Positions 1-9,686 of a stretch of 64,000 nucleotides of DNA are shown here, one piece after another. The position numbers and the translations under genes are program-made. Position 1 is the stretch's first letter; every line of letters starts with the position of its first letter. Source of the DNA: Aulostomus chinensis (Eukaryota; Chordata; Actinopteri; Syngnathiformes; Aulostomidae); assembly GCA_037954235.1 (NCBI GenBank), contig JBBMOA010000014.1:20381273-20445272 (forward strand), given 5' to 3'. The notes under the pieces are model-generated. The model saw only the letters and a program-made list of their open reading frames with translations. It searched no databases and was not told the origin of the DNA.

Positions 1-540
1 ATGTTGTCTAAATAGGCCATGATGGCAGATCAGCTGGCAAGGATTGTGGAATGACCTTTTGAAAGTAACTGGGTGTTGGGGGCACCTGGAGAACATCACT
101 GGGTGGGGGCCTATGGTGTGCACTGACACCATTGGTTCAAGCCATTGAAAAAGGATTTTTTGTGACCACAAAATGTCCAGTCAAAGCCATAATGGCAGCA
201 TCGTAAGTGTCCAGAGTATCAAAAATCTAAACTATATCAATATATCAGCAGTTTGAGGTATTACTCTCCACCTCCCTTGGGGTGGCAATGCCTGTTGGCT
301 GCAGCCTGCCCCACCCAGGCTTGGTGGCGCGGCCCCCACTGCGACACCTAACTCTCGCTTGCCTCCATTGGGTCAACGGACTGCTCAAGTTTAGAATACA
401 TACACAACAAATGTATACAGTTGTCCTCAAAATTAATTCTTGTGATTTTTTCATTTAGTGATGAAATAAATGCATGTTTTCAAATTTGTGTATTAGCTTT
501 ATGTGACCAACAATTGAAAGAATGACAACGATACAAAATT

Positions 541-603
541 TTATATATATATATATATAGATAGATAGATAGATAGATAGGTAGATAGATATAGATATAG
601 ATA
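541..603. repeat. (TA)n/(GATA)n microsatellite inside Tc1 left arm
   Basis: About 20 bases of alternating TA run into GATA tetramers and then GATATA units. The right arm of the same transposon lacks this stretch, so it expanded after insertion. Confidence 0.9.
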
Positions 604-852
604 TTTCCGGGTTATTTTATTGATGGAGTTCCAAAAAAGGCCAAGTTCAAAATAATTCATACCCCTGACAATGTTTCAACAAACATGTGTCAAATGTGGT
701 AATTTTTGTCCAATAATTCCTTCAAGATGTCACAATGGAATAAAACCTTTTATTTAACATTATTGGCCAAATGCTAAAGCGAAAAAAGACATCTTGCCAG
801 AAGAGTATAAATAGTGGAGAAGTGTTCGGATCATTGTCAATTTCTGGTCATC

Positions 853-1880
853 ATGGTAAAGAAGAAGGAGCTCAGTGAGGACCTACGTCAGCGTCTTGTT
901 CGTACCCACAGTGAAGGAAAGGATTACAAGGCCATTTCCAAGCAGTATGGTGTCCCTGTCTCAACCATCCAGAGCATCATCAACAAGCACAAGAAGTTCA
1001 ACACTGTCAAAAACCTCAGTGGGTGTGGCCGAAAGCGTAAGGTGTCCCCCAAACTTGCCAGGAAAATCTGCCGAGAGATCAACACCAACCCATGGACCAC
1101 AACCAAGGCCCTAATTCAAACACTTGAGCAGACAGGGACAAAGGTGTCACGGTCCACCATTGAGCAAGTTTTGCACAGAGGAGGTCTCCATGGACGTAAA
1201 CCTCGGAAGACGCCGCTGCTCGGGAAAAAACATCTGGTAGCTCGCCTGGCCTTTTGTAGAGGTCATCTGAAGCAAGATCCCAGCTTTTGGTCAACCATCC
1301 TGTGGTCTGATGAGACAAAGCCGGAGTTATTTGGCCATATGGATACTCAATATGTCTGGAGGAAGAAAGGAGAAGCCTATAGACCAAAGAACACTGTGCC
1401 CACTGTCAAGTTTGGTGGTGGAAGCACAATGCTATGGGGATGTGTCTCTTCAAGTGGCACAGGGAATCTTGTCAAGGTCCAAGGTAGCATGAAAAAGGAG
1501 GATTACATCAGGACATCATACTTGATGAAAATGTCAAGGAATCTGCAGTGAAACTCCAGCTTGGCCAAAACTGGATGTACCAGCAAGACAATGATCCTAA
1601 ACACACTGCCAAGATAGTGAAGAAATGGTTCAAGGACAATGACATCAATGTCCTGGAATGGCCAAGTCAAAGTCCTGACCTCAATCCCATTCAGAATTTG
1701 TGGCATCACTTGAAGACCAGAGTGATGGCGAGGAAACCAACCAACCAGACCCAGCTTGAGGCATTCGCCAAGGAAGAGTGGGCCAACATCCCACAGGAGA
1801 CGTGCAAGAAGCTTGTGGACACGTACAAGAATCGTCTGGAAGCAGTCATAAAAAATAAAGGCTATGCCATTGACTATTAA
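853..1880 (+). pseudogene. Tc1-family transposase, frameshifted
   Basis: The protein begins MVKKKELSEDLRQRLV and carries the family's paired-like helix-turn-helix DNA-binding region, then the DDE catalytic region. Aspartates one and two are visible in WSDETKPELFG and NDPKHTA. The third acidic position, normally Glu in SPDLNPIENLW, reads Gln here (SPDLNPIQNLW). A frameshift near 1510-1516 splits the gene: the first frame runs to a stop at 1551, and the remainder continues from about 1515 in another frame to the stop at 1880. The summed length fits the usual roughly 340 aa. An upstream ATG at 814 is also in frame, but 853 matches the usual start of the family. Frameshift plus loss of the catalytic Glu make this copy inactive. 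Confidence 0.9.
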
Positions 1881-2359
1881 ATAAAGACGATTGACTAGGG
1901 TATGAATAATTTTGAACATGGCATTTTTTTGGACTACATTAATAAAATACCCCAGAAATATTTTTTTTCTTTCGTTTTACATTGTTGTCATTCTTTCAAT
2001 TGTTGGTCACATAAAGCTGAAACACAAATTTGAAAACATGCATTTATTTCATCACTAAATGAAAACATCACAAGAATTGGCAAGGGTATGAATAATTTTT
2101 AGGATGACTGTGTGTGCTGTTGTTAAATTCTGAAGTGTACCATTATTATTTTCAATCTGTGATAATTGTGACTGATTGTGATAGTTGCATCAGGCTTTGA
2201 GTTGTGTAATGGCATTTCGCCCAGGGCTCGATCCCTTGGTGACAATAAAGGCTACTTATACTTATACTTTTACTTATTCATGATCATATCTACAACTTTT
2301 GCTGTTCCACAAGTCTCATACTTCATTATATAATGAAACTATTTTAGAAAAAGCCATGG

Positions 2360-2443
2360 GTTGCACGGTGGTGCAGCGGTTAGCACTGTCACCTCACCTA
2401 GCCCCGTGACCCTTAACAGGAATAAGTGGAAGAAAATGGATGG
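2360..2443 (+). mobile_element. tRNA-derived SINE (family 1), internally deleted
   Basis: The head GCACGGTGGTGCAGCGGTTA is joined directly to the tail (GTGACCC, AATAAGTGGAAGAAAATGG, then GATGGATG and poly-A). Fuller copies at 22921-23299 and 30903-31280 have about 250 bases between these parts, so this copy has an internal deletion. Confidence 0.75.
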
Positions 2444-2655
2444 ATGAAAAAAAAACATGTCTAGACAGACTGCTAGCGTGAGAGATGAAGGGATTTTATT
2501 TTAAAAGGGTTGAATTGATTTATTTTAAAATGCCATGACAGTTATAATGAATCATTAGCAGTTAAGCTAAAGCTAAAGCTAAAACCTGCTCCGAATGTTC
2601 AAGTGTGTTCATGTGTCTGAAGTAAGTGAAAAATGAGGATCTGCAATGACATCAC

Positions 2656-2753
2656 AAAAAGTGTGTGAAAAGTGTGTTAAGTTCCAAGACTGTCCACTTG
2701 GGTCAAAAAATGCTAGTGAGCAAAATTGTTAAACACACTTTACACACACTTTT
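2656..2753. repeat. Imperfect inverted repeat, 25-bp arms
   Basis: Positions 2656-2680 (AGTGTGTGAAAAGTGTGTT core) and 2729-2753 (AACACACTTTACACACACTT core) are reverse complements apart from one or two changes. The loop is about 48 bases. It could be the core of a small non-autonomous element; no flanking duplication was established. Confidence 0.6.
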
Positions 2754-2939
2754 CTGAAAAGTGTGATGTTTCAGGACATTTTAGATTTTTAGTCTGGGAG
2801 CATTCTGAAGGGGTCTAGAGTGCTGTAGAGGGCTAAAAAGACTTTGGAAAAATGAGGACCTCAAAAATGTCGTGATTTTTCCACAGGTCCTGACAGTGAG
2901 GTGTGTTATCATAAAAATGCCCTGATATGTCATGAATAG

Positions 2940-2941
<2 letters not shown>

Positions 2942-2975
<34 letters not shown>

Positions 2976-3000
2976 ACACAAACACACACAAACACACACA
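2942..3000. repeat. (CA)n microsatellite
   Basis: CA dinucleotides are interrupted by TA and AA steps. Confidence 0.95.
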
Positions 3001-3317
3001 CGCTTGCACGCACACAACATGTTGGGCATATGGTCAGACACCCCAATAACCATAACTATGTCTACAGTATACACGTTTAAGAATATCACAGATTGTTGCG
3101 GAAGAGACACGGACACGTTTGTGCGCACATAAATATCAGGAAAACACAAATGCATGAAAACAAATAGGCATTGGGAAAAAAAAACTTAACGTTAACCAGT
3201 GTCATGTCCATGATTTCGCCGGGGGTGCACGCGCACCAGGACGCGCACCAGGACGCGTATTCACATGCACGCGCAAAAGTTTTCACATGCACACAGAAAG
3301 GTGCTGTCTTATTACTA

Positions 3318-3356
3318 CTCACAGTGCTAACCACTGCACTACCGTGCCGCCGGGCT
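3318..3356 (-). mobile_element. SINE family 1 head fragment
   Basis: Read on the minus strand, it matches the tRNA-like head GGTAGTGCAGTGGTTAGCAC. Only about 39 bases remain. Confidence 0.6.
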
Positions 3357-5477
3357 ATGAGTCATATTTTTGAATTTCAATTTCATGTAATTGCAGTTGT
3401 TATTTTGAGTCAAAATTACACTCTGTTTATTCTTTTTGATTGGACAGAAAGCTTAGTAAGCAACAGTTTGGGCCTGGCATTTTCTTCCAGGTTGAAGAGA
3501 GAAATAGTTGTAAATATTCCACTTGAGACTTACACAGGAGAAAGAGAGAAGAACATTTTGTTGTGCTGCCAAGATGAATGAAACCACATGCTTGGAGGCA
3601 GACAGGGTTAGTCCTGCAACGGATACCTAGAGGATCAAACTGTTTATGTGCTGATGATGTTTGCAATGACATCTCCTGAGTAAGGGCTTTATTTATAGCC
3701 CCATGAACCTATAAGCTGGGATTTATGTATATCAAATAATACACTTAATATGTTATTCAAATACATTTATTTTACAACCATCAGTCCAGTACATTCAAGT
3801 ATCCTGTCACCTTGTATTGGTGTTTTTATATATAATAATATAGTTGTCAGAAGGCTTATTTATAGGTTACTGCAGTACGGATGAATGCATTTCATAGCTG
3901 AAGCCAATAGTCAAATAAAAGTCAATTATTCAGTAAATGCATCATCCCAGGAAATAGTATGGGATTCCAAACATGGTTTCTCACTTAGAGTAGAGCAAGT
4001 GAGAACAGGACAGGTGCAGTCTCCTTTTACCATGAGTCTGCAGGAGCCAAGCATGAGTGTGATGCTGGCTAGCACACACACGCATTCAGGGTTAGTCAAT
4101 GTTTGCCAATTGGAAGTCAGACATGTTCAAGTAAGCAGTTAAATATGACTTGATGTCTATTTTCCGTTCTGTTAATAACAATTTTGTTGTTTCTGTCACT
4201 ACATGGCTTGATTTTTTTTTTGATTTAAAGAGTTGCTATTGCATATAAAATGTTTGAGATTGTTCATCAAAATACAACTGAATCATCACAGGTTTTCCTT
4301 TTTTGGTTGTATTCAATCCACTGAGAAGACATTCATAACAAAGCAAACATAATTGTTGTGCTTAGCTGTATGATTTTTAAAAAATCCTACAGTTTACTAC
4401 ATGCATATGAACATCCAATCCAGAGACATCATATCATCTACATAGTTCATCTATATCATTAGTGCACTTCAAAATTAACAATATCATTCAATGCAACAGC
4501 TTTACTGAAACTTTAATGCTGGAGGCCGTTTCTATTTTAATCATGTTGAGATGTCAATTTTGCATATCCATTTTTTTTGTTTCATTTTTTTTTTAATCTT
4601 AGCTAATTGAAAACCTCACTCACCTAACATAACTCCACTTTCTTTTCCATATTCTATACACTTTGGGAAAAAGTATATTCTTAATGACAAATGTTTGGAT
4701 TCCATATAAAATTCTAAAATTCAATCTGAATTTATCCGTGAAGCATTACGTTAAACAGTGAGTCCCATTCCTAAAACACTCTATTGTTACTTGGACTGCT
4801 TGGGAGGTACAGAAGAGAAACGCTGCACCAAAGAGTAACCAGCATTATGCTGATGTATTTCTAAATGAAAGGCAGACACTGATAGCTATGATTTTTGTGA
4901 CAGTCTCACCATCTGTCAGGACATCTCAATACATTATCTCCTCATCACATTAACTAACCAACTAACCATGGATATTTGACATATGTCACTGAAGCTAATA
5001 AGTGCTATTTAAATTCTCGTGTATCTATTAAGGCTATGGAAGTGGTCTTGCACTCACCCACTCATCATTGATAAACCGCTCATATTTCTTTAAATGCTGT
5101 ATGTATTATTTACAAGTATACACACACCTTTAAGTGGGTTCCAACATGTACCTGTCAGCTCTGATGTCAATGCTGTGCTTATGGCTACATCATATGACCT
5201 GGAGCTGTGAAGAAAGTGGGTGTGTGCATCATGAGTTACAGAAGGCAGGAGGCTCAATGGATTTAAGGTATAAATCAATCAATCAATAAATAAATACACT
5301 GGTACCCTTGGACCTTAAATGGATCCAGGTTTCTGGAGCTGAATATTTAATCCTTTTATCCTGAATTTAAAAAAAAAAAAAAAACATTAAAAAAAGGCTT
5401 CTCCCTCTACACATTAGTGCAGTGTCGTTTGAGGTTGTCATGTCACAAAACATCAAGTAATCCAATGATAATGTCAT

Positions 5478-5483
5478 TTTATT
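5478..5483 (-). promoter_or_regulatory. Candidate polyadenylation signal of the zinc finger gene
   Basis: AATAAA on the minus strand, about 320 bases beyond the stop codon of the zinc finger gene. Assignment rests on position only. Confidence 0.4.
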
Positions 5484-5803
5484 ACAGATTATGCCCCTAT
5501 CCTTTATCTAGCACAGTAACCATTGTTCTAGGGGCAGGGCCATTGGTTATTTGATACACAAATCCTCCCTGTCAGACATACAGACCGCATTATTGTTATC
5601 CAGTACTGTCTGTCATTTCACAAGTTTTACATACTGTGTCATGTCAATAGGTCTGTCATTTCAGACTCCAGATCCTCAAGCTTACCATTTTCTTACATGG
5701 CATCAACAATCCAAGTTGTTTAACGTTTAGGAGGTTGTTGAAATAATCAAGTCAGAGACACAAATTCAGAGTCAGAGACTTCCTGATTTTATAGAAATAA
5801 CAT

Positions 5804-7267
5804 TTAGACTTTCTTGTCCTGGTGACTCAGCATATGTTGTGCAAGCTTTGCGGCAAACTGGAAAGACTTGTTACACTCCACACAGACAAAAATCCTCCCG
5901 GTGCACATTTGCTCCTGATGTTGCTTCAGTGAGGCCGGGTGGCTGAAGTTCTTGCTGCAGCCCGTGCACCTGTGGGGTTGTTCTTTATTATGGATGTTCT
6001 GGTGACGAACGAGGCGGGAGGACATGGCAAATGCCGTGCCACATACTGTGCACTTGTGGGGGCGTACTCCACTGTGAATGGCCTCATGCTCAGCCAGGTT
6101 GGATGACTTTGAGAAACATTTAGAGCAAACGGAGCAGACGTACGGTCGTACTCCTTTGTGAATCTTCTGGTGCTCTGTCAAACGACTGGCCAGAGCAAAA
6201 GTCTTCCCACAGTCAGGGCAGGAGAAAGGCCTTTCTCCCAGATGCCTACGCTCATGGCGTTTCAGGGAGAGCGGTTTATTGAAGGTTTTCCCACAGTGTG
6301 TACATGGGAAGGGTTTGTCATTGGTGTGCATGTTCCGCTCATGCTTCCGCAGGTCAGAGGAGCGTATGAAATCTTTGCTGCAAGTACCACAGACATAGGG
6401 CTTTTCCCCTGTATGTGTGCGGATATGCTTGCGAAAGTCTGAGGACCATATATAGGTCTTCACACAGAATGGGCAGCAGTAGGGTCTTTCCCCTGTGTGT
6501 AGGCACTTGTGCTGCTGCAACGTGCCCTGGTGAGAGTATGCCCTGCCACATATATCACACACATGTGGTTTGAGGCCACTGTGTGTCTGTAAATGACTCT
6601 GTAGATTGCAGAGCTTTTTAAAAGCCCAGTGGCAGTGTGTGCACTTGAAGGGACGAAGCCCTGTGTCAACACCACTACGCTTTTTCATTGCCACAAGAAG
6701 TCGAGGGATTTTGTCTTTACACTTTTTAGGAATCTTACTAGGTGAATTACTTCCATTCTTTTTATTCACATCTTTTCTCACAGCCTCTTCCTCTACCTCT
6801 GTGAGTTTTGGGTACGTTTGGCCATCATTTTGAGCCTCGTGTTTATTGAGGTGTTTTGAAGAGTTCCTTTTTTTCTTTTCAATCGCCCCTGTATGCAGTT
6901 CATTAGATCCATGTGGTACATTCTTCTTAATATACTGAGAATGTTGTCGCAAATCTTGCCTGCTTTGATTATCTTCAGTAAGTCTTTGTTCTTCTCCCGG
7001 TGAAAGCTCAGCAAACTTCTCTACAAGAGACCAGTTTGGTGTTTGAGGGTTGAGATAAAGGACTCCAGTGTCAGTAATCTCTGAATGCATACTTGTGCAA
7101 ATATGGTCAGGTGAGGAGTCAGACTTCTTGTTGGAAGTGTCACCACAGATCTGCTCAATTTGAAGCGACGGAATCACATGAAGCTGGTCTCGATGTGTCC
7201 TTTTGCCTGTCTTGATAAAAACTGCTCTCTCAATCAACTGTGGGCACATTTCTTCAGCCATGCTCAC
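5804..7267 (-). CDS. znf648: C2H2 zinc finger protein, ten fingers, probably ZNF648 orthologue
   Basis: An intact 487-aa open frame in one exon. Residues 1-200 are an acidic and lysine-rich region with no KRAB, SCAN or BTB domain and basic, NLS-like patches (KKKRNSSKH near 131, KIPKKCKDK near 178). From about residue 207 to the end come ten C2H2 fingers joined mostly by TGE(R/K)P-type linkers. Finger four has an extra residue between its last two histidines (HERNMH). Finger nine ends HQEQMC, so its last zinc ligand appears to be Cys instead of His. Such proteins bind DNA in the nucleus and regulate transcription; the target is unknown. The assignment to ZNF648 rests on ten fingers, similar size, and the next gene being glul, ZNF648's neighbour in human 1q25. 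A 5' noncoding exon probably exists: acceptor-like AG sites lie just upstream of the ATG on the minus strand. Zinc finger identity is very secure, orthology moderate. Confidence 0.85.
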   Translation of the reverse strand: MSMAEEMCPQLIERAVFIKTGKRTHRDQLHVIPSLQIEQICGDTSNKKSDSSPDHICTSMHSEITDTGVLYLNPQTPNWSLVEKFAELSPGEEQRLTEDNQSRQDLRQHSQYIKKNVPHGSNELHTGAIEKKKRNSSKHLNKHEAQNDGQTYPKLTEVEEEAVRKDVNKKNGSNSPSKIPKKCKDKIPRLLVAMKKRSGVDTGLRPFKCTHCHWAFKKLCNLQSHLQTHSGLKPHVCDICGRAYSHQGTLQQHKCLHTGERPYCCPFCVKTYIWSSDFRKHIRTHTGEKPYVCGTCSKDFIRSSDLRKHERNMHTNDKPFPCTHCGKTFNKPLSLKRHERRHLGERPFSCPDCGKTFALASRLTEHQKIHKGVRPYVCSVCSKCFSKSSNLAEHEAIHSGVRPHKCTVCGTAFAMSSRLVRHQNIHNKEQPHRCTGCSKNFSHPASLKQHQEQMCTGRIFVCVECNKSFQFAAKLAQHMLSHQDKKV

Positions 7268-8133
7268 TTTTACACCATGAAGTCAGATGCCCAAGGAGTT
7301 CCTGACACAGTTGCACCTGAAAAAGACCTAGAATTGAACAAACATCTTATTGAATAAACATATTATCCTACTTTTTTCATTTCAGTGTATCCTTTTTTTC
7401 CTCTGAGTGGCTTGCTAGCAAAAATGTTTCTGTTGTAGTAATAAGTATCTGAAAAAAATCCTAAAAATAATCTTTCCATGACATACCATACAGTATGACA
7501 GATGTCCTGAGCTCAACCTTATTAGTTTGTAAACATGCCCAAATTGTCCCTCTGACCTAAAACATTTTACAAGCTTTCTTACCCCACAGTCTCCTCCGCA
7601 GCAGGTTAAATCCACTAAATACCACAAACATATACTGGCCGAGAGTCTAGTGCATGTTAACTCTTTGAGAGATGTCCAGTGTCCGGTGTTTGTGGGAGGA
7701 GTTTGGCAGCAGCCGTCTCTGGGTCAGCATCTATCCTGCTCGTCAGTGACAGCAATGATATGCTCAGAGCCTGGCTCACTTTCCTTACCACTCACTCAGC
7801 TTACCACCTGTTTGCAAGAAGCCTGCTGAGTAAGTTACACTAGCTGTTCAAAGCAAGAATATTAAATTCCCACCAAGGCGTCTGAACAGGCATTTTATCT
7901 GTGGCTTAAGAACCTGGGGTTGAAACATCTATGCTAATGTTTTTGTTTTGCATGACCTTATCTGTTTGAGATCTTTATATCCCCCAAACTCTTATCAATA
8001 ATCAAATATATGCCAAAATATAACTTTAAAACATTTTTCGTAATTGAGGTGTTTCAACTTCTTTGCAGGCAGTTTGTAACGTCTCAAGAAGCCTATCCAT
8101 CATACTCCCATTATGCAGTTCACTAAGGAAATA
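7268..8133. other. Region upstream of the zinc finger gene
   Basis: It should hold the promoter and any 5' noncoding exon of the minus-strand zinc finger gene. No TATA box or CpG-rich core could be fixed by eye. No other coding signal was seen. Confidence 0.4.
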
Positions 8134-8316
8134 CAGTGGCTTGCAAAAGTATTCATACCCCTTGAATTTTTCTACATTTTGTCACATTACGACCACAAAC
8201 ATAAATACATTTTATTGGAATTTTACATGAAAGTCCAACATGAATTGGTATACAATTGTTAAGTACAAGGGAAAATATAAATGGTTTTAAATTTGCCTAC
8301 AAATAAAAAAACTGAA

Positions 8317-8424
8317 CTTGTCCAGGGTGAACTCAGCCTCACGCCTAGTGTTAGCTGGGATAGGCTCCACACACACCCCCATGACCCTTAACAGATAAGC
8401 AGTATAGAAAATGGATGGATAAAA
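8317..8424 (+). mobile_element. 5'-truncated SINE tail inserted in the Tc1 element
   Basis: The insert begins in CCAGGGTGAACTCAGCC and ends in GGATGGAT plus A-run, matching the tail of the SINE at 52770-53005. It is flanked by a 12-bp duplication AAAAAAACTGAA (8305-8316 and 8425-8436), and the transposon arm resumes after it. This fits target-primed reverse transcription after the transposon landed. Confidence 0.8.
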
Positions 8425-8539
8425 AAAAAAACTGAAAAGTGCGGTGTGCAAAATTATTCAGCCCCTTTTCTCTGAGTGCAACAAATTGCCTTCAGAAGCT
8501 GCCTGATGATTGCTAAATTATTGAATGTTGACCTTTCCC

Positions 8540-9510
8540 AAAACTTTCCCAAGCTTTGAAAATCTCACGGAGCACTGTTGAATCCATCATTCAGAAAATG
8601 AAAGAGTGTGACACAACTGCAAACCTACCAACATGTGCCCATCCAGCTAAATGTACAGGCCCAACATGGAGACACTGATCAGAGATGTAGCCAAGAGGCC
8701 CATGGGGACTCTGGACAAACTGCAGAGACCAACAGCTCAGGTGGGGGAGTCTGTCCTCAGGACAACTATTGGTCCTGCACTGCGCAAATCTGGCCTTATG
8801 GAAGAGTAGCAAGAAAACAAGCATCGTTAAAAGGAAACCATGAGAAGTCCCTTCTTCAGTTTGCCAGAAGCTATGTGGGGGACACAGCCAACATGTGGAA
8901 GAAGCTGCTCTGCTCAGATGAGACCAAAATTGAACTTTTTGGCCTAAAACACCTGCAAAACACTATGTGTGGCAGAAGACTAACACTGCACATCACTTTG
9001 ACCACACAGCCACTGTCAAACATGGTGGCAGCTTCAGGCTCTGGGGGTACTTCCCTTTAGCAGGGAAAGGGAAGATGGTCGGAGTTGATGGGAAGATGAA
9101 TGGAGCCAGGGGAACCAGGGAGTCAGGGCAATCTTGCAAGAAAACGTGTTGGAGTCTGCAAAAGACTTGAGACTGGGGCGGAGGCTCACCTTCCAGCAAA
9201 ACTATGACCCTAAACATAAAGCCAGGGCTATGATGGAATGGCTTAAAACACTATATATTCATGTGTTAGAATGGTCCTGTCAAAGTCCAGACCTAAATCC
9301 AATCATGAATCTGTGGCACAACCTGAGAACTGCAATTCAAAAATGCTCTCCATCTAATCTGATGGAGCTTGAGCTGTTTTGTCAAGAAGAATGGGTGAGA
9401 ATTTCAGTCTCTAGATGTGCAAAGCTGGTAGAGACAAACCCCAAAAGACTTGCAGCTGGAATTGCAGCAAAAGGCACTTCCACAAAGTATTGGCTAAGGC
9501 GGGCTAAAAG
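8540..9510 (+). pseudogene. Tc1-family transposase remnant
   Basis: Readable pieces are spread over several frames. LCSDETKIELFG holds the first catalytic Asp, NYDPKHKA the second, and SPDLNPIMNLWHNL the third position, where Met replaces Glu. The N-terminal DNA-binding domain is largely missing: the first recognisable residues (near 8565) resemble the end of the helix-turn-helix region. Multiple stops and frameshifts make it inactive. Confidence 0.85.
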
Positions 9511-9686
9511 CACACTGCATTTGTCAGTTTTTTATTTGCAAAAATGTATAATTTTCTTTGTACTTCACAATCATGTGCCACTTTGTGTTGGTCTTTCACA
9601 TAGAATTTCAATAAAATATTTCTATGTTTGTAATATGACAAAATGTGGAAAAGTTCAAAGGGTATGAATACTTTTGCAAGCCACTG

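Larger units (their letters stand above)
418..2110 (+). mobile_element. Tc1-like DNA transposon (IR/DR type), defective
   Basis: The outer ends are inverted copies starting CAGT, and a TA sits just outside the left end. Inner parts of the arms match again near 600-665 and 1896-1960, giving terminal inverted repeats of about 215 bp. A short direct repeat (GGGTATGAATAATTTT and its complement) occurs at the inner edge of both arms and at the outer edge of the right arm, the IR/DR arrangement known from Tc1/Sleeping Beauty relatives. The left outer direct repeat is partly deleted. A TA/GATA microsatellite has grown inside the left arm. One broken transposase gene lies between the arms. The right flanking dinucleotide is TG rather than TA, so one target duplication copy has mutated. 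Confidence 0.9.
2444..5477. other. Intergenic, AT-rich, no gene recognised
   Basis: No open frame resembles a known protein. The stretch holds a short inverted repeat (2656-2753), a CA microsatellite, a SINE head fragment (3318-3356) and a GCGCACCAGGAC doublet near 3231-3254. The rest is low-GC unique-looking DNA with poly-T and poly-A runs. Confidence 0.6.
8134..9686 (+). mobile_element. Second Tc1-like transposon, different subfamily, defective
   Basis: The ends CAGTGGCTTGCAAAAG and its exact complement bound the element, which lies beside TA on the left. The inverted repeats extend about 180 bp with scattered differences. The ends differ from those of the 418-2110 element, so this is a separate subfamily. 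The interior carries a transposase remnant and a nested SINE fragment at 8317-8424. Confidence 0.9.

Noticed and set aside
418..2110. Possibility of an active Tc1 transposon
   Set aside because: Frameshift, loss of catalytic Glu and a damaged left arm.
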